From NCBI GenBank assembly GCA_022478985.1, contig JAKSZP010009256.1, positions 179,993 through 243,992 of the forward strand: DNA of 64,000 bases, written 5' to 3'. Below are positions 1 to 9,798 of this stretch, piece by piece. Made by a program: the position numbers and the translations under genes. Origin of the DNA: Massospora cicadina (Eukaryota; Entomophthoromycota; Entomophthoromycetes; Entomophthorales; Entomophthoraceae). The notes below the pieces were generated by a model, which worked only from the letters and a program-made list of their open reading frames with translations, ran no database searches and was not told the DNA's origin. Numbering within the stretch: position 1 is the first letter of the stretch; every line of letters starts with the position of its first letter.

Positions 1-571
1 GCCATGCCTGGTAAAACTTGTTTAAAAAGGATAGATGCCATAACCTTGGCGGTGACCGTGGAGACTGAGATAGCTTTAATCCATTTAGAAAAATGATCGT
101 TAGCTAATAGAATAAATCAATGTACATAGGTGGCCATAAGGTGAGGACCTACCACATCAATACTCACAATAGAGAAGGTTCAGAAGGTCCTATAATTTGG
201 TGTTGGAAAGTTGGGTTTTCTCCACGTTGTTGTTGGCATTTAAGGCACGACTCTAGCACATCATGTACAGATTCCAGCATGTTATCCCAGTAACAATGAT
301 TCTTTAACCATTGGAGGGTTTTAGTGACATCTCCATGACCTACAGTTTGGTGGGCCTCCATGATAGTGTCAGTCCTTGCAGAAGGCCAAATAAAGGGCAA
401 CCAACTAGATCCTGACTTTTTGTATAGTGAACCTTCCTTGACCTGAGTGCCTTCAGTTAAGGATTGTAACTTCGAGATGACGTCCTTAGATTCATGGAAC
501 CAGAGCTCAGGTCTACCAATCAGGTCATAAATATGATCCTCCTCTGCAGAGAATAACGTTAAGGTAGGCAA
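1..571 (-). pseudogene. Gypsy-1 integrase, N-terminal zinc-binding domain and start of catalytic core
   Basis: Integrase joins the retrotransposon cDNA to host DNA. An open stretch at 571-164 carries the HHCC zinc finger: His-x4-His in HQTVGHG, then after about 30 residues Cys-x2-Cys in CLKC. A stop separates it from the start of the RNase-H-fold core, where VSIDVVGPH at about 140-110 supplies the first catalytic Asp, followed by a SKWI segment. The second Asp and the Glu lie beyond position 1. It follows RNase H directly, as expected in gypsy pol. I call it a pseudogene because at least one in-frame stop (after PSEPSLL) interrupts it and the element is broken elsewhere. Confidence 0.85.
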
Positions 572-1980
572 TCAAGAAAGGCCATCAGCGTTTTGATGTA
601 TAGCCCCAGCGCGATGTTGAATGGAAAAATCGTAATTTTGGAGCTTTAACGCCCATCTGGCTAAGCGCCCATCAGGATCCTTCATTTGTTGAAACCACTT
701 CAGGGAAGCGTGATCTGTTACAATAGTGAAATGCTTGCCATATAGATAGGGGCGGAAATTCTTGATAGCGGCCAAAACAGCAAGGCATTCTCTCTCAGTA
801 ACGCTATAATTGCGTTCAGCCTTAGATAAGGTTTTACTATATTACGCAATGGGGTGATCGACCAGATTGGTATCATGTTGAGCCAGAATGGCTCCAATAG
901 CAATATTACTGGCATTGGTAAATAGATTAAAGGGTTCCAAAAGTCAGGATGTGATAAGATAGGTGCACTCATTAGGGTTTGGCGCAACATATTAAAGGAT
1001 TGTTGCTGGGAGTCTTCCCATACAAAAGGAACTTCTTTATGCAATAAATAAACTAAAGGCTCTGCAATTTCCGCAAAATGGGGGATGAATTGTCAGCAAT
1101 GAATGACCATTCCTAAAAATACTTAAATATCGCGCAAGCTTCTAGGAACAGGCATGTCCAAAATAGCTTGTACCTTATTAGATAAGGGTAAAATACCCTC
1201 GCAATTAACCTTATGCCCTAAAAATTCCATCTCAGTCTTAAAAGATGCACACTTCGATGGTTTAAGATAAGAGAAGCATGATGCAGTCGGCCAAAAACTT
1301 CCTTTAAATGAGTTAAATGCTCGTTAAAAGTGCGTGAAAAACAGTAACATCATCTAGATAAACTAAAACACATGAAAGCTTCAAATCCTTAAATAAGCCA
1401 TCCATGGCTCATCAAAACGTAGCAGGGGCATTGCAAAGCCCCTGCGGCATACAAGTAGGCTCGAATAGCCCCTCACTAGAGATCAAAGCACATTTTTGAT
1501 GGTCTTCTGGGGCAAGATCAATTTGCCAATAACCACTTGCAAGGTCCATAGCTGAGAAATATTGGGACCCAGACAATAGTCTCAAGGAATTGTCTATACG
1601 AGGTAAAGGATAAGAATCCTTCTGAGTAACAGCATTAAGTTGACAATAGCCCATAACTACTTAATGGCCCCCATGTTTCTTCCAGATGAGTAGTAGAGGG
1701 GAAGCCCAGGGACTTTTGGAAGGCGTTAATAGTCCAGCATCGAGAAGTTGCTTCATCTCCACTGAGACCTGAGCCTCCTTGACTTTGGATTTGTGATATG
1801 GTCAAGCTCGAATAGGGAGAGTATCCCCAGTTTTCACCTGATGCTGTACCTCTTTCATTAGGCCAAAATCTCCAGGACCTTGAGCAAAGATATCTGCGTA
1901 TTCTTCAATCAGAGCCTCAGCCTCCAGCTGTTGTTCTGAAGTGAGTGAATCCCCAAATTTAACGTCAATTCTGGCAATGA
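572..1980 (-). pseudogene. Gypsy-1 reverse transcriptase and RNase H
   Basis: RNA-directed DNA polymerase plus RNase H of pol. Reading down the minus strand, motif A appears as FSAMDLASGYWQI (about 1570-1530) and the PQGLCNAPATF block at about 1440-1412. The catalytic YLDD box is readable at 1360-1349, but in another frame. A connection segment with FLGHKVN follows near 1210. RNase H begins at about 940 with TNAS where TDAS is expected (919-908), continues through [15 protein letters not shown], and ends with [10 protein letters not shown] and a NADGLS tail (775-572). At least four stops or frame changes interrupt it. Family identity is certain; activity is excluded. Confidence 0.9.
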
Positions 1981-1990
1981 TAGGGGGATC

Positions 1991-2311
1991 TTACAGTCCA
2001 AATTTGCATAGATCTCCACATCTCGAGATGGACAATAAGTCACTCACAGGAGTAGGCCTCACATAGGCGATGGGATTATTGCAATTCAATCGCATTTGTT
2101 GGAAAAGTGAGACTATCCAATAGAACCAAAGCATTCCATCATAGGCAGGATCAAGTATGCCAGGGCACGGTAAAGCCTCCAAATGAGAAGGATTTGGGTT
2201 AACAAAGATCTCTAACACATGATCACTGGGTACAAATACTTGAACTCCCATATCAATGATGACTTGAGCTTTAGGGGGAATGGTAATCAGAGAGGGAGAA
2301 TATAGTGGCAT
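1991..2311 (-). pseudogene. Gypsy-1 dUTPase-like domain between protease and RT
   Basis: An open 106-codon stretch between protease and RT fits the trimeric dUTPase fold, which hydrolyses dUTP to dUMP and would limit uracil in element cDNA. Visible landmarks in order: a beta-strand segment ITIPPKAQVIIDMGVQV followed by VPSDHVLEI (family pattern I-P-P-G...T-G...V-P.G.Y), then PGILDPAYDGML, which matches dUTPase motif 3 (G-V-I-D-x-x-Y-x-G), including the catalytic Asp and the uracil-selecting Tyr. A later NNPIAYV recalls the G-D-R-I-A-Q strand. Motifs 2 and 5 are not clear. A general pol linker is the alternative, but the motif-3 match and the same block in Gypsy-3 and -6 argue for dUTPase. Confidence 0.65.
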
Positions 2312-2447
2312 TCCATCGGTGGCACAAACTGATGGAGCTGGAAGTATAGTCCTTGGACCCAGTATTCAGTATTCAAGACGTGAGATAGAAGTGGGGTATT
2401 CCAGTAAGCAGACACGTCGCTTAAGTTTGCCTTTGGTATTGGGAGCA

Positions 2448-3101
2448 TCATGCAGAATTAAAGGTACCTGGTACCCAATTAAAATATAGGTATTTGTCCT
2501 TAAGAATGATGATCGCATCAAAATTGGTGAGAAGTTTAGTTCCTAAGAGCAGATCGTAACATTTGTTATCCAATACCACTGCAGGGGCGGACACGACCAG
2601 CTTCCCAAAGAGCATCAGAAGAGAGGAATAGGATCCTATAGATTTAGTGTAGGAAGGTCCAGAAGTTCCATTATCTTGGGAATGGTTCAAGTCTGGCGCC
2701 AATTTGATCTTCTTTATAAGTTTGGACGAGTTTACATTGATGGGCGATCCCATATCAATGATAGCCAAAACTTTCACCTTATGCATGATAACTTCCACCA
2801 AGGTTACATCAGTGCCAAAGTTTGGGATTGAGAATACTGAGGGATTAATCGTTTGAACGGAATTATAAGTAGAAGAAGCATAAGCATAAATAGTGTCTTT
2901 GTTGGATAATTTATCAGGGATATCAAGCTCACTAGGAGTGGATACCACATAACAATCGGTAGAAGAATCAAAAGATTTTGACTGAGGCACCTGAGGTAGG
3001 TCAGCACAGGGAGCCTCGTGCCCTATGCTGACTCCTCTCTTTTTTTGACTCCTATGCCTGTTTTTTCCAACATTGAGACACCACATGACCCACGAGACCA
3101 C
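2448..3101 (-). pseudogene. Gypsy-1 aspartic protease region, overlapping the end of gag
   Basis: Retropepsin-type protease that would process Gag and Pol. The 217-codon open stretch starts inside the gag zinc-knuckle region in a different frame. It passes through a SIGHEAPCADLPQVPQ segment (about 3025-2980) and reaches the active-site loop IIDMGSPINVNSS at about 2765-2725. The usual D-[ST]-G triad reads D-M-G, explainable by one ACG-to-ATG change. A later LLLGTKLLTNFD segment matches the conserved second-half strand (usually LLG.D.L). The frame overlap with Gag suggests expression by ribosomal frameshifting. The protease is probably inactive because of the Thr/Ser-to-Met change. Confidence 0.8.
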
Positions 3102-5031
3102 AATAAGTACATGGCTCCTTCTTCACCTTGGATTTAGGTTTAGGTGGCATCACTTAGATGTGAGAACGTGGGTTACTAGAGGAGGTTGGATGTACCACCT
3201 CATTAGGGATTTCCATAAAGTGCTTCCTTAATGTCAATAATGGAGCTGAAGTTTCGTTTTAGGGACTTCAGATGTAAAAATAACTGAGTGCGAGAAGCAA
3301 ACACACTCATTACAGCTGATATAGCATTGTCAACGGTAACTTGGTCACAAGTGGCAAGAGTTTGGGCCTCATGGTAGAATCGTTTTGCGAAATCCTGGAC
3401 AGACTCTCCTCGTCTGATTTGAATATTCATAAAGGCCTGCTTTTGGTTAGAGAGGATTTGGTCACTCCCAAATTCCTTGATGAGGGCGGTTTTCACTTGA
3501 GGCCAAGTAGTACAAACCTTTTAGATGAGGAACCATGATCTCTTGCGTGAACTGACTCAAATAAAAGGTGATGTTGCAGACCTTCTGCTGATCAGTAGCT
3601 CCATCCATGGCGCGTTCATATATGAAAAGGAAAGAATGGATGCTACCTTCAACCAGTTCAAACTTATTTTTGAAGGTAGATTTTGGGAGGGTGGGTTTCA
3701 TGTTCCAAACGTGTACGCCCGATACTGTGATAGGTCCAGCCTCAGAGGGTACAGACTCTGTATAATGGGCTTGAGGAGGAACTCGATCAACCTGTTGTCT
3801 TAAGTGGTTCACGTCATCTTGTAGATTTTGGATCCATTGGTTGAGATGGTCATTTGTAGGCGCTCAGGTTAAGTTGGTAATTGTAGACAACATCTCAATT
3901 GCTTGGTCTCAAGTACTTCACATTTAGCAGCCAACTGCTCAATGGATGCTGTTAAAGAGGCAAATCAGGTTTCTTGAGTAGTTTGATTTACATTGCATAG
4001 CCAATGTACAATCTCAACACCATCCAGTAAATTGATTAAGGAGTAGTTTAGATCAGTTGGAAGACCTTCCAAGGATAGGAAACACCCTTGAGCTATTGCT
4101 CAGATTTGGGTTTCTAATGCTTGTACTCGAGATACTAAGAGCATGGAAGGTTTGCAATTGGACATTGGAAGCGAGGAGCCTGGGGGACATGGTGGTCCCA
4201 GGGGTCCTTGTGACCCATCCCTTCCTGAAGGACCTAGAGGGCCTTGTTGACCCATTGGACCAGGAGGACCACGTTGCTCTGGTGGTCCTGGAGTTATCAA
4301 CGGAGAACTAGGTGGGCCCAGAGGTCCTTGAGGACCAGAAGGGCTAGATTCACCTGTTTAAATTGTATCCACAACTCGGATCAGTTGTTGGAGGAGCACG
4401 TCAAGTTCCTTGAAGCGGTCATCATTTTGGGATTGCAATATTCCCAACTGCCTCATAATCTCAGCTTCAAGGTTAGAGATTTGGTTTTACATGGGAAGGC
4501 AGCATAACTAACTTGTTGTGAGATTTCTTGACTGATGTAGGCCACAACACCGTTGTCAATTCTCACAAATTGGTTATGAAGTTTGTTGATCTCTCTTCTG
4601 TTATCAAGAATTGCTTCCCAATTATCCCATCCAAAGTTAGATGCTGTCTCATAGAATGAGGATAGTTGAGAGTGAAATTGTTGCGCCAGAGTCAACTGGC
4701 GTTGAATCTTGAGGTGGTGCAACCCCAAGATCTGGAGTACATGGTATATAGCGGGATGTACATAATTCTGGAGATACTGTTCAGTTCTAGCCACACTAAC
4801 TTCGGTAGGCTGTAACACCACTCAATTGTATAAACTCATCATATTGTCAGCAACTTTAGATGCTCGGTCGCGACTAGGATGAGCACCAGGCTGGATAGCC
4901 CCTCTTATCAAGCCTTTGACTGTTTCCTCTACATTAGCGGCTTGAATCTGATAATTAGTTTGGTCAGGGCCCTCAATGGTCAAGTCCATATTAGCTTGAT
5001 ATTGAATATGACTGATATTAGCTGAAGGCAA
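3020..5031 (-). pseudogene. Gypsy-1 Gag: coiled-coil, collagen-like segment, capsid, zinc knuckle
   Basis: Structural protein that would form virus-like particles. A likely start is at 5031 (MPSANISHIQYQANMD). A helical, Gln-rich N-terminal part follows (4820-4450), then a collagen-like Gly-x-y run (4336-4176), a second helical part with a VNHLRQQVD heptad (about 3810), and a capsid-like region (3700-3200) with FLFIYERAMDGA and RGESVQDFAKRFYHEAQ. It ends in one zinc knuckle, CTYCGLVGHVVSQC (about 3110-3066, Cx2Cx4Hx4C). The frame is broken at about five places. Matching capsid segments occur in Gypsy-3 (39567-39349) and Gypsy-4 (58689-58504). I assign Gag by position and knuckle rather than by overall similarity. 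Confidence 0.8.
4176..4336 (-). other. Collagen-like Gly-x-y repeat inside Gypsy-1 gag
   Basis: In the gag frame, about 12 near-continuous triplets read [15 protein letters not shown], then [21 protein letters not shown]. Three more triplets (GPQ GPL GPP) stand upstream, offset by one residue. This is the pattern of a collagen triple helix, sitting between two helix-rich parts of Gag. The frame is open through the block despite decay elsewhere. Confidence 0.8.
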
Positions 5032-5153
5032 ATCTTGCCAGTTTGAGTGTACCCATCAGGAGATACTCATAGATTCCTCAGAAGAGGGACTCAAATCGCA
5101 GAAGATACATCATTGTGAAAGTATGTTTTCACCAGGTAGCCTCAGAAGCAGAA

Positions 5154-5169
5154 CTGGCAGGAAGCACCA
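5154..5169 (-). other. Gypsy-1 primer binding site
   Basis: On the minus strand TGGTGCTTCCTGCCAG starts one base inside the LTR edge. TGG pairs with a tRNA CCA end. Gypsy-3 (41158-41143) and Gypsy-6 (59534-59549) carry near-identical sites. Confidence 0.7.
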
Positions 5170-5170
5170 G

Positions 5171-5777
5171 TATTGGAATTTCATGAGAAATACTATAAGC
5201 AGGTGCAATGAAGGCTACAAAATTATTAGTTCCGTGGCTCTAGCAAAGATTGACACAATTGCAACAAAGTTATTAGTTCCATTGTTATAGTTGGTTCTAA
5301 TCAGAAATACAGAATCCTGTAAGAAAATAGACCAAAATTAAACTACGTGAGATGAGAATTTAAGCACTGTATTAATTAAAGACTGAAATATTTATAGGGA
5401 AAATGTAGTGGTTCTTCGCAAGGATTTCCTTAATCTGCCCAAGGTAAGATCTTTCCTACCAAAGGACCAATATTGTTGATTATTATTATTATAATAATTG
5501 TGATGATCATATCTAATAGAATTCTAGTTGGATGCAATCAACCGTCTTAATGAGGCCTAGTTCCATGAAATGATAGTTATTTTGAGTTGCTTGGCCATCT
5601 TGAATTACTGAAGTTCTTTGGGTTGATTAAATTTAGGAAGTCAATAACTTTGAAGAGTCTTTCTTTGGTCAAATTGAGAATCACAAAATATTAGGTTTAG
5701 ATTTCTCCATCTTATTAGACTGAGATATCAATTATCGATCTAGAGTATTTTTGGCTGTCCTAGTTGTATTTCCAACA
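5171..5777 (-). repeat. Gypsy-1 5' LTR
   Basis: The inner edge is set by the primer site. The outer edge is set by ATTTCCAACA, which mirrors TATTGGAATT at the inner end and resembles the TGTTGGGAT termini of the Gypsy-3 LTR. On the minus strand a TATA box (CCTATAAATATTT) lies at about 5400-5388, leaving a U3 of about 380 bp and R-U5 of about 220 bp. Edges may be off by several bases because only one LTR is in the window. Confidence 0.6.
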
Positions 5778-6075
5778 AAAACTGACCCCTTTTATACCTT
5801 GAAAGGGTCAAGATAATTTTCATTCTTCTGATGATGCTATGATGAGCAGACAAAATTATGCTGGTGGGAACGTTTTAAGTTCAAAAGCAAATATACTAAA
5901 TTTTAAGAACCATTTAATTTGAGAGTCACCCAAAACCTAGATGTGAGGTGCATTGTAGGAGCGCCATCAGTTGACCTTGATGTCAATAGATAATTACCAA
6001 TTTGGTAAAAAACTGATATTACAAGAATAGACAATGGCTCACCACCCATAAGTGAGTACTAGTGAAAGGGCCCCT
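5778..6075. other. Flanking AT-rich DNA, nothing recognised
   Basis: About 300 bases between Gypsy-1 and the next LTR-like block. No open frame, repeat or RNA signal could be supported. Confidence 0.4.
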
Positions 6076-6564
6076 TGTAACGGACAAGTTTTTCTCATTC
6101 ATTACATTCTGACTTAAGTTCACATTTTCCAAATCTGAGTCAGATCGCTTTAAAACTTTTTCAGGTTTTGGTTTTTTTTGGATGTTGGGTTGTGCCTCAC
6201 TCGAGCTGTAAATTAGGCTTGTGCAAGCCTAATCAATAGCTTGAGTGAGGTCCCCAAAGCACTGCCTTTATAAGGTGTGCATGCCATTCCAAAGTTCACT
6301 TCAGAAATTCTACAAGGACCCTAGCATTCCCTTCCTGGGGAGCATTGTTAGTTGCTCCCCAGATGAGCTCTGGTCAGCGGGCGCCTTAGTTTTTATAATC
6401 CAGAATAAAGATAAAAGGATGCTTTGGGGTTTGCATACCTCACATACCTGTGGTCTTTTATCAGGGGTTTCTGTTTGGAGGAAGCTTTCACATAGTTGAG
6501 GTTGGACCAACCACACAGAGGACTTTGCATAGCCAACCAATGAGAGGTAGGTTTGTCTGCTTGT
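6076..6564 (+). repeat. Candidate solo or orphan LTR (unassigned family)
   Basis: On the plus strand this block has the parts of an LTR in order: a 56-bp hairpin (6195-6250), a TATA box (CTTTATAAGG, about 6266), an AATAAA signal (6404-6409), then TGGTGCCCCAAACC at 6565, which would suit a primer binding site. Edges are guesses (TGTAAC at 6076), no partner LTR was found, and no coding domain confirms the family. It is unlike the six gypsy LTRs. It could equally be a fragment of a gene promoter. Confidence 0.3.
6195..6250. repeat. Two-tier palindrome just upstream of a TATA box
   Basis: Outer arms CCTCACTCGAGCT (6195-6207) and AGCTTGAGTGAGG (6238-6250) pair at 12 of 13 positions. Inner arms ATTAGGCTTG (6212-6221) and CAAGCCTAAT (6224-6233) pair perfectly around two bases. 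The structure ends about 16 bp before the TATA box, so it may be a protein-binding or cruciform site of the LTR-like block. Confidence 0.75.
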
Positions 6565-6605
6565 TGGTGCCCCAAACCTCTCCCTGATCCAGTTAGGCCC
6601 CTTGG

Positions 6606-6800
6606 TTGCTTGTTGGTGCACTAAAACAGTATGTAAATTATACGGCAGTCAGAATTGGGGATTTGCTGGTCTGTTACACCCCTGGGCATCCAGTTTCAGA
6701 GATAACCATTGTGAAAAGGAGCTCGCAGCTACAGGAATTGGCCCAAATGGACAAGGCCAAAAAAGAAGCACTCAGAAGATTTTTAACAAGGGAATCTTGA
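6606..6800 (+). CDS. Short open frame of unknown function behind the LTR-like block
   Basis: A 64-codon frame from ATG at 6606 to TGA encodes a mostly polar product. Its C-terminal half (QLQELAQMDKAKKEALRRFL) is strongly helical and charged. An overlapping frame from 6602 is also open, so the choice of frame rests only on the more protein-like composition. It lies about 40 bp behind the possible primer site of the preceding LTR-like block and could be the remains of a gag or of an exon. I do not recognise the family, and chance is a real possibility. Confidence 0.2.
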   Translation: MLVGALKQYVNYTAVRIGDLLVCYTPGHPVSEITIVKRSSQLQELAQMDKAKKEALRRFLTRES

Positions 6801-8274
6801 AACCATTTATATTAAAATCTATATTCTTAATTATTTCTCAATATTTCATAATTATTATATCTTGATTATCCCATGAAGTATAAATACTCGCTTTATATAA
6901 TAAAAACCTTTCCACAGAATTTCAACTTTATTTTTTACTTTCACTTATAGTTGTTTAAGTAACTAAATTGCCAGTAACAAGTCTGGTATTAACCAAATAT
7001 AAAGAACAGTAACCAGTCTGAGATATGCTCTGAATGGAATAAGAAGCTCTTTATTGTGGGTACCTTGGAGCTGGGCTGCCAAGGGAGAGGTTGAATTGGC
7101 TTTCATTGAGTCCCAAGGGCCAACATAAAATAAATATGTCTAAGAGTGTCAATAAGATATTCAACATGGGATCAAACTGTTTACCCAGCGATTGGTGCTA
7201 CAAGGGGTAGCATATGAGGAGATTTTTCTCTATGAGGATGATTGTGATTTTACTTGAGATTGTTATTGCCTAATCTGCACGGAGTAGACACCCTGAGCAG
7301 TGAGTAGGCCTCACATACCAAGAAAGCTGCGGTTGACAAGCTAACTACCAGCACTATATGTTTTTTGCATCTGCTAGGACCTAATCTCATGGTTGACCTT
7401 TGACCCTACAGTGCACCGCTAATATTCCACTTTTTCTTTACCAATTTTCAGTTTATATTTCGCTTTGTGACCCGATTATCTTTTTATTTTTAATCGGATT
7501 TTTAACATGCAGACATTGCCTTTATTCTTAATTCCTGACAACTCTGGGTGTTTGACATGATTGAAAGAATGGTAATATGCTTGTAGAGAGGTAGCATTTT
7601 GGTGCATGCAAACTTTGCCAACTACTTATAATTTAATCTCACACTTGACAAATTAAATTTAGAGTGCATATAATACTATAGTATCTAGCTAATCTATCTG
7701 GTTTGACCTCTCAACTAAAGATGTTTGCTCATATTGCCACATTTATTTTAGACCTTAAAGAATAATTGAAAAACCAGTAAATTAATTTAGCACCATAGAC
7801 TTTTTAATAGCTTGTGTTGGGAAAGTATTTTATTTAGAAAAAGCCAAGTTATTTTTTAAAAGTAATCTATACATTATAAGGAAAGAAACAAGAAACTTTT
7901 TAGTGTTTTCATTTATAAGTCTAGTGCTATACTTTAATTATAGCCTGAAGGTCTGTGATAAAGTCAACATTTATTTGTAGCCATGAAGGTAGTAATAATT
8001 TCATATGGTAATTCTTTAGCGGTGAAGTTTGGTGGGGTCAATGTAAGCATAAGCATTCATTAGTCTGTATACCTTATCATAATTAATAACAGAAAAGTAC
8101 CATGAAATATGCTTTGACTAAATAATTAGTTTTTTGTTACTAAATAGCTTTTAAATGGAAGATCATGGAAATTTTACTAAATGTGGAAGGTCTGTTACTG
8201 GAACTAGTATATTTTCCATTATAATAAGTTAGCCTTTTTCTTATTAAATTTATGCCACTTGTTTTCTTCCCTTT
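6801..8274. other. AT-rich spacer, nothing recognised
   Basis: About 1.5 kb of AT-rich DNA with no long frame, no tRNA and no repeat shared with the rest of the window. It ends in the 16-bp target copy (8275-8290) that flanks LINE copy a. Confidence 0.5.
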
Positions 8275-8385
8275 AATAATTACCATTAAGATAAAACTTT
8301 TCATTCTCGTTGCAATCACTTTTGCAACCTATTCAATTCAAGACTAAATCTAGTTTGATAATCTCACAGAGATTAGTCTGCGCCC

Positions 8386-9792
8386 ATGTCAGGGAGCAGT
8401 TGAACAAGTAAGGTAAGAGGAGCAGGTGGAAGGCCCGCAGCCTCCAACGTTCAAAAACGCCCCAAAGAAGCTGGCAGAATAGACAAAAATTTTAAAAAAC
8501 TGGCGGTCACTATTTCCCCAGAGATACTCGAATGGCAAGCATGATGCAACTAGTACATCAACACGCCACACTCCCAGCCACTTTCATCGGTGGAATTTGG
8601 AGTCCACGTGTTTCTGGACATCCAACAAACGGCCTTATGGGAAAATTTTGTGAAGATGTGCACACAATTTTCCTGACTGCGGTGTACGTTGCACCTCACT
8701 CCATGTCACACGGTTGGCTGGACCTAGGTTTTGAAAGCAAAGAGGCAGCAGATGAGGCTGCAGCAGTATGCATAGTGGTCAACCTCCCCTAAGGGCAACA
8801 GGTCATTGAAACCAAATGCACCAGATGGATGAAATCAAACCAAATTTTTGCTCACGTTTGACTTTTTGCCTACTACAGTAAAATGTGACATTTTGGAACA
8901 ACACCTGAAAGATGGCCTCACTGTATACAGCAAATACAATCTTTCAAAATGCAACGCTTCACACTGATGCCACACCTGTGCACCGGCAAAGCCCTCTCAG
9001 TCCTGACCCCAACCAAGGAGATTGTGAAGGACCTAACCCTGATCCCACACTCCACTTTTATTGATATTGCAGGGCATACCACCCACCCATTCTGGGTGAC
9101 TGTGGACAGCGCGCCCCACTTGCACCCACTGTGACGCGTTTAACCATAAAATGCACGCATGCCCCACCAAGGAGGGCGTCACATTCCAAGAGCACCCCTC
9201 AGCGGCCATGGCCAGCGGAGAGGCGCACTATGAACCAACCGCAAGCACCAAAGAGGCTTTCCTGTGGGGAGCACAAGGCTGCTACCTACTGGTAAAGCCT
9301 ACTACCCGCAAGAGCAGAAGAAGGCCAAGAAGGCCCACAGGGCCGCGGCCAAGGAAGCAGCCAAAGCCACCACTGCTATCTCACACTTGCAACGCCAGGA
9401 GGACATGGAAACCTTCTTGGTGGAAGCAACTTAGGAATCCATCAACCAATCAGATTGGCAAGCCCATGCTGAGTGGGCCACTCAATCTGAGGATCCAATG
9501 GGGGATTTGATCTCACCCAATCGTTGCACCCAAGTCTGGTCAAAACTGACTTGAAACCCATCCCAACTGAAAATTTTTTGACCCGCTCAACGGTGCACCA
9601 AACTCATCTGCACCGCAAAAAATTTGTCTGATGTTGGGAAAACAAAAAGCGAAGGCTAAAGCCAATGCAACTCTTTCCGCAAGAATTAACAAAAACCCCA
9701 ATAGTGTTGCTGCTAACACCTGCGCTGCTGTGAAGGCCTGTGAGGATCTAGAGGAGGCTGGTGGGCTTGGGTGCCCACCCCCTCACACCTAA
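8386..9792 (+). pseudogene. LINE copy a ORF1: nucleic-acid-binding protein with CCHC knuckle
   Basis: ORF1 protein coats LINE RNA. The ancestral start is ATG at 8386 (MSGSS), by comparison with copies b and c; here a stop follows at once. A conserved alpha/beta region (8640-9110) includes KFCEDVHTIF, GWLDLGFES and ILEQHLKDGL, consistent with an RRM-like fold. One zinc knuckle, CTHCDAFNHKMHAC (9122-9163, Cx2Cx4Hx4C), follows, and then a Lys/Ala-rich basic tail. RRM plus CCHC is typical of ORF1 in L1-like elements of plants, fungi and some animals. Frameshifts occur near 8630, 8790, 9120 and 9300. The frame ends close to the ORF2 start at 9799. Confidence 0.75.
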
Positions 9793-9798
9793 GGTGCA

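Larger units (their letters stand above)
1..5777 (-). mobile_element. Gypsy-1: Ty3/gypsy LTR retrotransposon, 5' part (truncated by window edge)
   Basis: On the minus strand this element reads LTR (5777-5171), primer binding site, Gag, protease, dUTPase, reverse transcriptase, RNase H and the start of integrase, and then runs off position 1. The order PR-RT-RNase H-IN marks it as Ty3/gypsy (Metaviridae). Every domain is recognisable, but frames are broken by stops and indels, so the copy is not autonomous. The second LTR and the PPT lie outside the window, so no target duplication can be checked. It belongs with Gypsy-3 and Gypsy-6 by primer site, by dUTPase motif and by a shared GxEAPxAD segment before the protease. 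Confidence 0.9.

Noticed and set aside
4057..4507. Plus-strand frames of 84-87 codons opposite gag
   Set aside because: They are the antisense of the collagen-like Gly/Pro-rich run, whose codon pattern keeps all frames open.
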